From Aquimarina macrocephali JAMB N27 (GTDB lineage: Bacteria; Bacteroidota; Bacteroidia; Flavobacteriales; Flavobacteriaceae), in contig NZ_JACA01000049.1 in the NCBI RefSeq assembly GCF_000520995.1, positions 17,165 to 81,164 of the forward strand: a stretch of 64,000 bases of DNA, given 5' to 3'. The translations under genes and the position numbers were made by a program. The notes beneath the pieces are model-generated. The model had not been told where the DNA came from and made no database searches. It saw only the letters and a list, made by a program, of their open reading frames with translations. Shown piece after piece: positions 18,893 through 28,444 of the stretch; positions within the stretch are counted from its first letter, which is position 1; every line of letters starts with the position of its first letter.

Positions 18893-19303
18893 TTAGGCAT
18901 ACGTACTTAATGCTGTAGTACCAGCTTCGGCTACGGCATGATCGTTTTCTATGCTGCTACCACTTACTCCAATTGCCCCTATTATATCTCCCGAATTGTT
19001 TTTAATAGGAACACCGCCAGGAAAAGTAATTAATCCACCATTAGAATGTTCTATATTGAATAGAGGACCTCCCGGTTGTGAAAGCTCTCCAATAACACCA
19101 GTGTTTTTACCAAAAAGACAGGCAGTTCTCGCTTTCTTAATTGAAATATCTGTGGAGCCTAACCATGCTTGATCCATACGAGCGAAGGCAATAAGATTTG
19201 CCCCAGAATCTACTATTGCGATATTCATTTGGGTATGTATAGCTATTGCTTTTTCTTTTGCAGCGACAATAATTTTCTCGGCTTGTTCTAGAGTAATGTT
19301 CAT
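18893..19303 (-). CDS. GlcG/HbpS family haem-degrading-like protein
   Basis: Small alpha/beta protein of about 136 aa of the GlcG/HbpS family (DUF336). Typical features are MNITLEQAEKIIVAAKEKA at the start, SGANLIAFARMD, and GGVPIKNNSGDIIGAIGVSG near the C-terminus. I start it at the ATG for MNITLEQ (19301-19303); the upstream in-frame TTG would overlap a TACTTTTG -7-like element at 19331-19338. Family members bind haem or flavin-like ligands, but the function here is not known. Confidence 0.85.
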   Translation of the reverse strand: MNITLEQAEKIIVAAKEKAIAIHTQMNIAIVDSGANLIAFARMDQAWLGSTDISIKKARTACLFGKNTGVIGELSQPGGPLFNIEHSNGGLITFPGGVPIKNNSGDIIGAIGVSGSSIENDHAVAEAGTTALSTYA

Positions 19304-19429
19304 TATTTTTTTGTTTGTAAAATTGTGATTCAAAAGTAACGTTAACTATTTAATTTCATGATGTTTTTAACACAGATCAATAAACTTTATAATTTTGGAA
19401 AGAAGAGATTATTATACTCAATTCAATTA

Positions 19430-20668
19430 CTATTGGTTAAAAGTCTTACTCAATAAATTTCTGCTTTTACTCCATGAAGTATAACGATATTCTCTATTTT
19501 TTGAAGCACTTTCTCTGTTTTTTAAGTTTAAGTGTGTTTTGTCTACCTGTTTACTTCGGTACCCCAAAAGATGAAAAAATTGTTTTGTGAAGAAACGAGC
19601 AATCTTAAGATTAACTGTAAGCTCATTTTTTTTATTTGAAGCCCAATGAATACCCGGAAGAATAGTAATTATATTATCAAAATGTGCTTTACGAAGGATT
19701 GTTGACAGCTTTAAAAATATCGGATGTACACTATGAATTGCAAAAAAACCATCATTACCTTGATTTTGATATAGCGGCATGAATATCCTGCCATTTTTTG
19801 AAGCTGTTATTATTTTTCCATTACTATGAGCAAGTTGTTCTCCTTTTAGGATATGCTGAAAATTGACAAATCCGGGTTTCATTTTAAAGACTTCGTCTTC
19901 TTTAATTTGGTAACGCCAATAGATTTCATAAATTCCCATAGGAGTTTCTGAAGCTTTAAGTAGAAGATTGTAATGATAATTATAACTAATATCTGTTTTT
20001 GTGATACTATTAGCAAAAATCATAGTAAGGTAGATAAATGAAATATGATTTTGAATTGCAGCCGGATCGTCATGTTGTCCACCTTCAAAACCAAAAGACA
20101 CATATCCTAATTCATTAATATAACTTAGTAATGGGCCATCAAGATATTCTTCTATACCTAATATCATGGGTATGGGATATTGCATGGTATATTTTCTATT
20201 TAGCAAGCTATCGTTTACTGTAAGAAAAGGTATCGTTTTGCTTGAGGTTGTATGAAGATCCATAAAATAAAATGGGCCATTTTCAATATTAAGTATTTTT
20301 TTGATAATGTGATAGATATCACGTTGTTGTTCTATATCTGTATTTGTGTCAAAATCATTGTGTTGCTCAGACAAGTCTTTAACTCTATCGATGTTCCACA
20401 AACGATTTAGATCTTCTTTTTGGTATCTTTCACCTCTTGCTAATGCAGGTAGGTTGCCACTTATTGCGTAAATATTTCCCTTTATATTTATCTTCTTGTT
20501 TTTTATAACGTTTAATACCTTGTGTAGTGCAAATATTCCGGCAGGTTCATTGCCATGAATACCCGCAATAAAAATAAGAGTAGGGCCAGGTTGTGATCCT
20601 TTTATATGTCCTATTATACGTTCAATTTCAATAAACTGATCTAGTGCTTTACTATAAACTTTTACCAT
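19430..20668 (-). CDS. Succinylglutamate desuccinylase / aspartoacylase family protein
   Basis: Zinc-dependent deacylase of the AstE/AspA branch of the M14 fold (412 aa). The zinc ligands are His38 and Glu41 in GIHGNEPAG, and His139 in FMDLHTTSS. The substrate-binding pair is in EDLNRLW (about 86-91), and a Glu in FGFEGGQHDD (about 193) is a candidate catalytic residue. The protein is longer than aspartoacylase (about 310 aa) because of a C-terminal beta domain and a basic tail. Its start overlaps the end of the upstream GCS2-CBS gene by 17 bp, so the two are translationally linked. That suggests an amide or dipeptide made by one enzyme and cleaved by the other, which is inference. Confidence 0.85.
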   Translation of the reverse strand: MVKVYSKALDQFIEIERIIGHIKGSQPGPTLIFIAGIHGNEPAGIFALHKVLNVIKNKKINIKGNIYAISGNLPALARGERYQKEDLNRLWNIDRVKDLSEQHNDFDTNTDIEQQRDIYHIIKKILNIENGPFYFMDLHTTSSKTIPFLTVNDSLLNRKYTMQYPIPMILGIEEYLDGPLLSYINELGYVSFGFEGGQHDDPAAIQNHISFIYLTMIFANSITKTDISYNYHYNLLLKASETPMGIYEIYWRYQIKEDEVFKMKPGFVNFQHILKGEQLAHSNGKIITASKNGRIFMPLYQNQGNDGFFAIHSVHPIFLKLSTILRKAHFDNIITILPGIHWASNKKNELTVNLKIARFFTKQFFHLLGYRSKQVDKTHLNLKNRESASKNREYRYTSWSKSRNLLSKTFNQ

Positions 20669-22532
20669 GGTCGAATACTATTATGTCTTTTATAGTAATA
20701 ATCCCTACGAGCTCTTGTTTTTGAACCACAGGGAGACAGCCAATCTCATGTTTCTTCATCATTTGAATAGCTTTTAATATGGTAGTTTTTGGCTGAACCG
20801 TTATTACTTTTTTAATCATAATGTCGGATACAATACAGTTATCGTTATTTTTTTTCTGATCCTGAATATTTTTTACATGATTCCAGGTTAATAACCCACA
20901 AAGTTTTCCAGGTTTATTTTCTACAGGAACATGATGAATATTTTTCCATTTCATTATGCTTGTAGCCAGGTTTGCCAAATCGCATTTGTCAACAGTAAAC
21001 AATTTGGTAGACATGATATGTCCAACCAATGATGCTTCTTTGTGTTTTCTTGATGGTTTAGTTTTGAGTATTGGCCATTCATGACCTGGTAATTCACTCT
21101 GCTGATTTTGATATATGGTTTCGGTTAATGTTCTTAGCGCATCATCCCTTTTCATGTTTTTTTGAAATGAACGATAGCTTCTGATGTTCCAGTCTGATGC
21201 GGTGATACCTTTTGCTCGTTTTTCTATGATTTGCAAAAATCGCTCTATATCATTAGTATCTACATTCGCCTTTTCTAAACCAGAATGAGCTATAGGTAAT
21301 AGTTCTTTTATTACCAGATCTTGGATAGAAATAGGATTCCCCATCCAATTTAAAATGGCATCTTTTCCGCTTCGGGCTGCTTTTATAAAATTTCCTTTAG
21401 CGTCTCTGAAATCCATGCATTTTGGCATATCATTAAACTTTGATGGACGCCCAATCATCAACCCGGCCCAGAAAGCAAAATTTGCAATTTCATCAAGAGT
21501 AGTAGGTCCTGATGGAATATAACGATTTTCGATTCTAACATGAGCTTTTCCTCCTCCAACACCATAACAAGGACGATTCCATCGATATACAGTACCATTG
21601 TGTAAGGAAAGTGCTTGTAATTTTGGGATATTCCCTTTTTTTAATTCTGAAAGTGAATTTGCAGTTATATCGCGTGATAAAACAACTTTGTGCTGTGCAA
21701 TATCATTTTTAAAAATCTCTACAACAGATCCTGATGCCCATTCATTACTAAAGCTTACTCTGGCTCTACGGTCTTTTAAAGCATAAGAAGAGCTTCTGAT
21801 ATCCATACTCTGGCGAAACAATGCAATTCGGGTTTCACTCCACAACTCTCTTCCAAATAGTAAAGGTGAATTTGTACATAGCCCAAGAACAGGGGCCGAT
21901 ATTGCCTGCGCCCAATTATAGCTAGAAACAAAATCCTGAGGAGGAATCTGAAGATGCATTTGGAAACTGGTATTGCAAGCTTCAAAAAGTACAGATTTAT
22001 GATGTATACTCAATTCATCCACATTTCTAATATGAAGCTCAAAATCTGTGCCTCTTTGAGTTCTCAGGATATCATTCAAAGCAGAATATCTAGGGTTAGA
22101 GGTCATATATTCTAATTCTAGATGACGCTTTCTAATAGTTGGTAAAATACCAGTAAGTACTATTTTGGTATCAAATTGAGCGGCTGTGATTTTAGCTTTG
22201 GTAAGTAATCGGTTTAATTCATTTTCAACTGTAGAAAAACAATCTTTCTTAAGTTCTAAAGGATCCAGGTTGATCTCCAGATTATATTTAGCCAATTCTG
22301 TTGTAAAATGAGTATCATTAATTGCTCTTAGAATTTCTTCTGCATTTTTTGCAGGTCTCCAATTATTATTAACGAGACAAAATTCTTGTTCTGCACCGAT
22401 ACGAACAATATCTTTCTCGATTAAATCTTGCTCTATCATGATTTCCAGAGCTTTGATATCATCAAGTAAATGTTTTATAAATTCGGCTCGGTTTTTTTGA
22501 TCAGTACTACTATGAACATTGTGCTCTCCCAT
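20652..22532 (-). CDS. GCS2-like carboxylate-amine ligase fused to CBS pair
   Basis: ATP-dependent carboxylate-amine ligase of the glutamate-cysteine ligase GCS2/YbdK-like fold with a C-terminal CBS pair (626 aa). I start at the ATG for MGEHNVH (22530-22532); a GTG 16 codons upstream would add an unlikely segment. The ligase part (about 30-490) contains RIGAEQEFCLV and an Arg/His-rich active region (YGVGGGKAHVRIENRYIP). Two CBS motifs follow (about 513-565, HIMSTKLFTV, and 573-626, DIMIKKVITV). CBS pairs normally bind adenine nucleotides, so the ligase may be controlled by energy state. The gene overlaps the aspartoacylase-like gene. Confidence 0.85.
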   Translation of the reverse strand: MGEHNVHSSTDQKNRAEFIKHLLDDIKALEIMIEQDLIEKDIVRIGAEQEFCLVNNNWRPAKNAEEILRAINDTHFTTELAKYNLEINLDPLELKKDCFSTVENELNRLLTKAKITAAQFDTKIVLTGILPTIRKRHLELEYMTSNPRYSALNDILRTQRGTDFELHIRNVDELSIHHKSVLFEACNTSFQMHLQIPPQDFVSSYNWAQAISAPVLGLCTNSPLLFGRELWSETRIALFRQSMDIRSSSYALKDRRARVSFSNEWASGSVVEIFKNDIAQHKVVLSRDITANSLSELKKGNIPKLQALSLHNGTVYRWNRPCYGVGGGKAHVRIENRYIPSGPTTLDEIANFAFWAGLMIGRPSKFNDMPKCMDFRDAKGNFIKAARSGKDAILNWMGNPISIQDLVIKELLPIAHSGLEKANVDTNDIERFLQIIEKRAKGITASDWNIRSYRSFQKNMKRDDALRTLTETIYQNQQSELPGHEWPILKTKPSRKHKEASLVGHIMSTKLFTVDKCDLANLATSIMKWKNIHHVPVENKPGKLCGLLTWNHVKNIQDQKKNNDNCIVSDIMIKKVITVQPKTTILKAIQMMKKHEIGCLPVVQKQELVGIITIKDIIVFDHGKSL

Positions 22533-22761
22533 AATAATGCGTATTGTGATTATAGTGAATATTACAGATATTGTACTCACTATAATTAATTATAAAAAGA
22601 TACCGATATGATCTTATGATCAGCGGTGGTTTTAAAAATATTGACTTTTTTAGTAAAAAAAAATGCGATTTGTCATAGTTCTTTATTTTTTTACGATTAA
22701 TAGTGAAGAAATGATTTATAAAAAATAGAAGAAATATAAAAATAAAACAGAGAGAGTTTAT

Positions 22762-23610
22762 CTATATAGCATCAAACCAGATTAATGTTTTGGCCCAAAG
22801 GGTATGCTTAAATTTTCTGCTAAAAAAACCAAAATGACCTATTTTGTCTATAGGAATTTCATGGAGTTGTATCATTTTGATTTCTTTATCCGATTTTTCA
22901 AATAGATCATGTATTCTGGTAATGGCAGGCCTTGTTCCTATAGGATCATCCTCTACACCAAGAGTTAGAAGTTTTGATGTACAGGTATTATAATAAAAGG
23001 TAATGCCAATAGCTTCCATTTGCTTTTTCATATCAGCATGTCGTCTTCTATTATTCCATTGCTCGATTACACCTTTAGGAACATCTTCTAATAACCCTAA
23101 TTTTTTTCCAGGAAAATAACCAAATAAATTTGTAAGCATAGGAAAAATAATATGCCATAAAAAGTAGATTTTAGTTCTTTGATTCTTAGACCAATCCTTA
23201 TAATATGCCGTCTGTGCTCCAATATTGATAATTCCACTAATCTCATCACTTTTTTCGGTCATTCCTATAATTGTCCCTCCGATGCTATGACCTAGGGTTA
23301 CTATTTTGTGATTTGGAAACTCTTTTTTAGCATAATCAATCACTCCAGAAAAATCTTTTTGCCCCCAATCTGTAAAAGAAGCCTTAAAACCACTAAGTTT
23401 TTTGGGCCTTGAGCCTGCTATCCCTCTATAATCATAAGTAATTACCTGATACCCATTTTTTGCCATGTAAGTGGCGTAGTGATGATATAATTTTTTGTCT
23501 ACAGCTGTAGCAGAATTTATAATTAACACTTTGTTTTTATCGGCGATTCCCTCAGAAGGGTAAACCTTTCCTGATAAGGAATAATCATCTATGGCAGGAA
23601 TACTAATCAT
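22762..23610 (-). CDS. Alpha/beta hydrolase
   Basis: Serine hydrolase of 282 aa with the alpha/beta-hydrolase fold. The nucleophile elbow is GHSIGG with Ser109. The oxyanion strand (VLIINSATAVDKK) and a late Asp/His pair (GVEDDPIGT; KIGHFGFF) complete the expected layout. I start at the ATG for MISIPAID (23608-23610); a TTG two codons earlier is not needed. No signal peptide is evident, so it is likely cytoplasmic. The substrate is unknown. It is followed upstream by the M20 peptidase gene after 26 bp, so the two probably share a transcript. Confidence 0.85.
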   Translation of the reverse strand: MISIPAIDDYSLSGKVYPSEGIADKNKVLIINSATAVDKKLYHHYATYMAKNGYQVITYDYRGIAGSRPKKLSGFKASFTDWGQKDFSGVIDYAKKEFPNHKIVTLGHSIGGTIIGMTEKSDEISGIINIGAQTAYYKDWSKNQRTKIYFLWHIIFPMLTNLFGYFPGKKLGLLEDVPKGVIEQWNNRRRHADMKKQMEAIGITFYYNTCTSKLLTLGVEDDPIGTRPAITRIHDLFEKSDKEIKMIQLHEIPIDKIGHFGFFSRKFKHTLWAKTLIWFDAI

Positions 23611-23635
23611 TTGCAAGGGTTTTGTTGATGTAATG

Positions 23636-25159
23636 TTATAGTTTTTGTGTTAATATCGCTGTAATTGTTTTAATACCTTCAATATAATTACCAAGCCTGA
23701 TATTTTCATTAGGGCTATGTTGATTATTATCCTTGTTTACTGTGGGCACAATAACAGCAGGAATATTTAGGGTATTTACAAATGGTGAAATAGGAATAGA
23801 ACCTCCACCAGTACGAATTTGTACAGGAGCTTTACCAAAAGCTCTTGTCATTGCCTTTCTTAACCATTTTCCAATTTCAGTATTAAAATCGGTTCTAAAA
23901 GCATCGTAAGCAATTTGATAGTTAAAACGAATGATTTTTGGATATTTCATCCTCTCATCTTCAGTAGGGGTGGTATCTATAATATGATATCCCTGATCTA
24001 AAATGTGTTGTTTTACCATATCAACCATATGTTGTGCATTGGTTTCTTTAACAAGTCTTATGTTCATTTCTGCGATAGCACTAGAGGGTATTATTGTTCG
24101 TCTTTTAGTACCTACCCAGCCTGATTGTATTCCCAAAATACCTAAAGACGGATATTGTATAGATTCTTGATATGTATCTGCAATATTATCTATTGAAGCG
24201 ATTCCTAATTTTTTCCTAATTGTCTTTTCGTCGTCGGGAACTTGGTTTAGGATTTTTTTTGTTTCTTCCGATATTTCAATACCATCATACCAACCTGATA
24301 TTGAAACTCTTCCGTCTTCTTGCATCATCGATCCTAATAGTTGAGAAAGACGTAATGCCGGATTGGGCACATAGTTACCATAATGACCACTATGTTGTGG
24401 TGCTCTGGGACCAAAAACCTCGAGGGATAATGTCGTTATTCCTCTTGCTCCATATGCCAGTGTAGGTTGATTAGAAATATGCCTGGGACCATCAAAAATG
24501 ACAAGCATATCCGAAGCTAATTCCTTTTTGTAATCTATTACAGCTTTGGGTAATCTGGGAGAACTAATTTCTTCCTCAAAATCCATAATGACTTTAATGT
24601 TGTAGTTAGGTTCATACTTAAAATCGTTAATAATATCCATTGCTTTAAGAAACATAACAACCGGTCCTTTGGCATCAGATGTTGATCTGGCAAAAATTCT
24701 CCAGTCAGGATTAATTTCACCATTTAATTTATCCAATGGGATAGTGTTCCATTTTTCAACATTATCTTGTTCTTTTAGTACCGCTTTATATGGATTTTCC
24801 TGAAACCATTTGGTAGTATCAACAGGTTGGCCATCTACTTGAAGGTAAACTAATACTGTTTTCTTAGCATCTTTATGTTGTCTACCGGCTAATAGTAAGG
24901 GGATTTTTTCTGTTGAGAGGCGTTTGGATGTAAATCCACGATCTTTAAATGCTTTTTCACACCACTTTATATTTTTTTCTATGTCTTTTGGATAATGAGC
25001 GTCATTAGGTAAACTCAAAAGCTCAACTAATTCATTAAAAGAAGTCTTGGCATATGTAAGTGATAGTTTATCCAGTTCACTGTCTTGTAACTGTTGTGCA
25101 GTAGAGGAGAAGATGAAAAAAAGCAGAGTGGTTGTAATGATACATCGAGTCATAATCAT
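23636..25159 (-). CDS. M20 family metallopeptidase, exported
   Basis: Zinc metallopeptidase of the M20/M25/M40 clan (507 aa) with an N-terminal signal peptide (about 1-21, ending STAQ). Core motifs: LQVDGQP in place of the usual HxD-P first metal motif, RSTSDAKGP with the bridging Asp, DFEEEISSP with the general-base Glu pair, HSGHYGN in the dimerisation domain, and RTGGGSIPISP near the end. Gln instead of the first His ligand is notable, although some M20 members have a similar QxD form. The start is MIMTRC (Met1 or Met3). It is first in a leftward pair with the alpha/beta hydrolase gene. Confidence 0.85.
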   Translation of the reverse strand: MIMTRCIITTTLLFFIFSSTAQQLQDSELDKLSLTYAKTSFNELVELLSLPNDAHYPKDIEKNIKWCEKAFKDRGFTSKRLSTEKIPLLLAGRQHKDAKKTVLVYLQVDGQPVDTTKWFQENPYKAVLKEQDNVEKWNTIPLDKLNGEINPDWRIFARSTSDAKGPVVMFLKAMDIINDFKYEPNYNIKVIMDFEEEISSPRLPKAVIDYKKELASDMLVIFDGPRHISNQPTLAYGARGITTLSLEVFGPRAPQHSGHYGNYVPNPALRLSQLLGSMMQEDGRVSISGWYDGIEISEETKKILNQVPDDEKTIRKKLGIASIDNIADTYQESIQYPSLGILGIQSGWVGTKRRTIIPSSAIAEMNIRLVKETNAQHMVDMVKQHILDQGYHIIDTTPTEDERMKYPKIIRFNYQIAYDAFRTDFNTEIGKWLRKAMTRAFGKAPVQIRTGGGSIPISPFVNTLNIPAVIVPTVNKDNNQHSPNENIRLGNYIEGIKTITAILTQKL

Positions 25160-25170
25160 ATGTGTTGAAG

Positions 25171-25341
25171 GGTTACACCAATTTAACTATAAAATATAGC
25201 ATTCAATCTCGCTCATTTTCGGTTCTATTTTCTTGTTCACAATCTATGGTTATACAAATTAATCACAGCAGCTTAGAACAAAAAAGCAACTTCGTTTTCT
25301 GTACGACATTTTATAGTTAAATTGGTATTAGGTGTTACCGG
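25171..25341. mobile_element. MITE-like inverted-repeat element
   Basis: A perfect 19-bp inverted repeat, ACCAATTTAACTATAAAAT (25177-25195), is mirrored at 25308-25326. Outside the arms, GGTTACACC on the left faces GGTGTTACC on the right, so the arms extend with a small offset. The 112-bp interior has no ORF. It lies in the gap between the divergent M20 peptidase and TPR lipoprotein genes. Non-autonomous transposon (MITE) is the best reading, but only one copy is in this window and I could not see a clean target duplication. Confidence 0.5.
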
Positions 25342-25439
25342 TAATTGTAAATGTATATAAAAGATTAGAATAGCTATTTTTATTTTAAATAACCTTAACA
25401 AGTTTTCTTATATTGGATTCAAATTAAACCATTTAGGCT

Positions 25440-26375
25440 ATGCATACTCATAAGTTAATCCTGATTTCTTCTTTAATACTAGTGTTGTGTTTCTCTTGTA
25501 AAAAACAAAAAACAACTGATGTGATAAAAGAGAAAGAAAAGTCTGCCGTAGAACGAGTAGATAAAAAAGAGGCTATTACATCGCTTTCGCAAAAAATGAG
25601 CAATCAATATGAGAAAGCAAAACAGGATTTCCTGGCAGATTCGGATGATATAGATAATATTATTTGGTACGGAAGAAGAACTGCATATTTAGGGAAGTAT
25701 AAAGAAGCTATAGAAATTTATTCTAATGGAATTAAAAAGTACCCTAATGAAGCTCGATTATATAGACATAGAGGACATCGTTATGTTTCAATACGAGAAT
25801 TTGATAAAGCAATACATGATTTAGAGTTTGCAACGACATTGATAGAAGGAAAGGAAAACAATATTGAACTTGATGGATTACCTAATGCAATGAATATTCC
25901 TGTAAGTAGTTTACATGGAAACATATGGTATCACCTGGGCTTAGCATATTATTTAAAAAACGATATGAAAAAAGCGTATCACGCTTATCTTAATTGTAGA
26001 AATTTAAAATCTAATGATGATAATACAGTCTCGAGTACAAACTGGTTATACATGATCCAAAGAAGAATGGGAAATGAAGATCTTGCAAGAGAGCTATTAG
26101 ATTCGATAACAAATGATATGACGATTATCGAAAACACAAGCTATTATAATCTTTGTAGATTCTATAAAGAGAGGATTACAATCGATTCGTTACATACAGG
26201 AAAAGATGCACCTCAGGATGATGCAACTCGGTATGGGATTGCTAATTGGTTTTTGTATAATGGGAACAAAGAGAAAGCAAGAGTACTTTTACAGGAAATT
26301 CTGGAAGGAAAATCACGAAGTTCTTTTGGATATATTGCAGCAGAATCTGATTTTTCCAGGTATTTTGGGGAGTAA
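25440..26375 (+). CDS. TPR-repeat lipoprotein
   Basis: Lipoprotein of 311 aa with lipobox CFSC (Cys20) followed by a Lys/Glu-rich linker and TPR repeats. Clear repeat helices include YKEAIEIYSNGIKKYPNEA, a second at REFDKAIHDLEFAT, and a third around WYHLGLAYYLKNDMKKAYHAY. Such proteins are protein-protein scaffolds in the envelope. No enzyme motif is seen. It is convergent with dnaN across a bidirectional terminator. Confidence 0.85.
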   Translation: MHTHKLILISSLILVLCFSCKKQKTTDVIKEKEKSAVERVDKKEAITSLSQKMSNQYEKAKQDFLADSDDIDNIIWYGRRTAYLGKYKEAIEIYSNGIKKYPNEARLYRHRGHRYVSIREFDKAIHDLEFATTLIEGKENNIELDGLPNAMNIPVSSLHGNIWYHLGLAYYLKNDMKKAYHAYLNCRNLKSNDDNTVSSTNWLYMIQRRMGNEDLARELLDSITNDMTIIENTSYYNLCRFYKERITIDSLHTGKDAPQDDATRYGIANWFLYNGNKEKARVLLQEILEGKSRSSFGYIAAESDFSRYFGE

Positions 26376-26426
26376 ATGTTACTTTTTTAAGAAGCTAAGA
26401 AACTATTTCTGATACTCATTAAAAAT

Positions 26427-26460
26427 AAAAGTCCAATCCTATTAATAGGATTGGACTTTT
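26427..26460. terminator. Bidirectional terminator
   Basis: A perfect 34-bp palindrome: AAAAGTCCAATCCT, centre ATTAAT, AGGATTGGACTTTT. A-runs and T-runs at both ends let it work in both directions, between the converging TPR lipoprotein gene and dnaN. Confidence 0.9.
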
Positions 26461-26484
26461 AAATATAAGTAATTATTTATGATC

Positions 26485-27603
26485 TTAGTTATTCAACATC
26501 ACTGGCATTACCAGCATGGTTACGTGCTCTCCTTCATCTAATCCATCGATTGGAGTAAGAATCCCTGCTCTATTAGGTAATGACATTTCTAGTTGTACTT
26601 CACCTGCATTAAGATTGTTAAGCATTTCGCTTAAAAAGCGAGAGTTAAAACCAATTTGCATATCATCACCTTGGTAATCACATGTTAAACGTTCTTCTGC
26701 TTTGTTAGAATAATCGATATCTTCTGCAGATATATTTAGTTCTGCTCCGGCAATCTTTAATCTAATCTGATGTGTTGTTTTATTAGAGAAAATAGAAACT
26801 CTACGTACAGAATTTAAAAATTGAGTACGGGCTATAGTTAATTTATTAGGGTTCTCTTTTGGTATTACCGCTTCATAATTAGGGTATTTACCATCAATTA
26901 ACCTACAGATTAACTGTGTTTCATCAAAAGAGAATTTTGCATTCGATTCATTGTATTCGATCAATACTTCACTATCACTACCTGCTAAAATTCCTTTTAG
27001 TAAGTTCAATGGTTTTTTTGGCATAATAAATTCTGCCGCTTGAGAAGCTTTGATATCTTCTCGAGTATATTTAACTAATTTATGAGCATCGGTAGCAACA
27101 AAAGTTAAGCCTTCTGTAGAGAATTGAAAAAACACTCCACTCATTACTGGTCTTAAATCATCATTACCAGTTGCAAAAATAGTTTTGCTTACTGCTGTGG
27201 CTAGGATATCTCCAAGTAAATTTGTAGAACTGGGATCTTCTAATTCTACCGCTTTAGGAAATTCCTCACCGTTAGCATAAGCCAAGGCATACTTACCGTG
27301 ATTAGAACTTATCTCTATTGTATTATTATCTGCAGCGACAAAAGTTAAAGGTTGCTCAGGAAAAGTTTTAAGCGTTTCTAACAATAATTTAGCAGGTACT
27401 GCAATAGTTCCCTGATCAGAAGATTCTACTTCTAATTTTGCAGACATGGTGGTCTCTAAATCAGAGGCAGATACAGTTAATGCATTATTGTCTAATTCGA
27501 ACAAAAAGTTATCTAAAATTGGTAATGTATTGCTATTACTAATTACCCCTCCTAATACCTGTAGTTGCTTAAGTAAGTAAGAACTGGATACTATAAATTT
27601 CAT
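26485..27603 (-). CDS. dnaN: DNA polymerase III subunit beta (sliding clamp)
   Basis: Beta clamp of the replicative polymerase (372 aa, normal length) with three similar domains of about 120 residues. Supporting segments are MKFIVSSSYLLKQLQVLGGVI at the N-terminus, ATDAHKLVKY near residue 175, and the C-terminal MLVMPVMLNN, which is typical of Bacteroidota clamps. The ring binds polymerase, clamp loader and repair proteins at a hydrophobic pocket on DNA. The gene stands alone here, away from dnaA and gyrB, as usual in this group. A long upstream region (27604-27868) carries a TATATTTG -7-like element at 27771-27778 on the minus strand. Confidence 0.96.
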   Translation of the reverse strand: MKFIVSSSYLLKQLQVLGGVISNSNTLPILDNFLFELDNNALTVSASDLETTMSAKLEVESSDQGTIAVPAKLLLETLKTFPEQPLTFVAADNNTIEISSNHGKYALAYANGEEFPKAVELEDPSSTNLLGDILATAVSKTIFATGNDDLRPVMSGVFFQFSTEGLTFVATDAHKLVKYTREDIKASQAAEFIMPKKPLNLLKGILAGSDSEVLIEYNESNAKFSFDETQLICRLIDGKYPNYEAVIPKENPNKLTIARTQFLNSVRRVSIFSNKTTHQIRLKIAGAELNISAEDIDYSNKAEERLTCDYQGDDMQIGFNSRFLSEMLNNLNAGEVQLEMSLPNRAGILTPIDGLDEGEHVTMLVMPVMLNN

Positions 27604-27868
27604 CTGTTTTTCTTTATTATTTTTTGGTTGTCAGAATTTGTGCTGATACAGATCAGTATGAAATTTGCCAATAATCATTTCAACCAATCTACCGTGAGGT
27701 AGGTAAGAATCAATGTAGTTGCCATGGCTCATTTCATATATATGTGTGACTAATTACGTACAGTTTTACGCAAATATAATCGTAATCTGTTTGGGATTTG
27801 GTATTGAGAAAACCATAGTTATTAACAAACCAAAGGGAGTTATTGACTATTTTATGAATTCGGAATAA

Positions 27869-28444
27869 TTAATTGGTGTCATCTTTCATGAGCTTATCTG
27901 TATAATGTGCTTTATGCTTGGGTTTAGCAAAGCGTTTTTGATTATAAGCTGTAGATTTTCCTTTTGGGATAGATAAACTTTGCCATTGTTCACTAGCAAT
28001 CATTTTCCCGAGAAATACGATTTGCCCTATATGATACGAATAATGCGCTAATTGCCTATTAATCGCTTCGGTAATACTATGTTCTATATTACGAATATAG
28101 ATAGGCTGGTTAATATTATTTTGATCGATACTTTCTAGTGCTTCAAAAAGGCATTGCCATCCATCATCCCATTTGGTTAGAAGATCTTCTTTAGATTTAA
28201 TGTCGTTTTCAAATTCGGCATCACGTTGCCTCCATTGTTTTTCTCCATCTGTAGTTAAGAAGTCTGTCCACCGGGATTTCATATTACCCCAGAGATGTTT
28301 TACAATAATCGCAATACTATTACTCTCGTTGTTATATTGCCAAAAAAGCTTCTCTTCTGGAATTTGGTCTATTGTTTTTTCTCCCAGAGATTTATAATAA
28401 GCAAACTGTTTTTGGATTCCTTCTAGATATTCTGACGAGTTCAT
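27869..28444 (-). CDS. DinB-like DUF1572 protein
   Basis: Four-helix-bundle protein of 191 aa of the DinB superfamily, close to DUF1572. Supporting segments are SIAIIVKHLWGNMKSRWTDF in the first half and INRQLAHYSYHIGQIVFLGKM in the second. Three histidines (in VKHLWGN, and HYSYH) match the usual metal-binding trio. Relatives include thiol-dependent S-transferases, but no substrate can be named. No partner genes are visible. Confidence 0.82.
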   Translation of the reverse strand: MNSSEYLEGIQKQFAYYKSLGEKTIDQIPEEKLFWQYNNESNSIAIIVKHLWGNMKSRWTDFLTTDGEKQWRQRDAEFENDIKSKEDLLTKWDDGWQCLFEALESIDQNNINQPIYIRNIEHSITEAINRQLAHYSYHIGQIVFLGKMIASEQWQSLSIPKGKSTAYNQKRFAKPKHKAHYTDKLMKDDTN

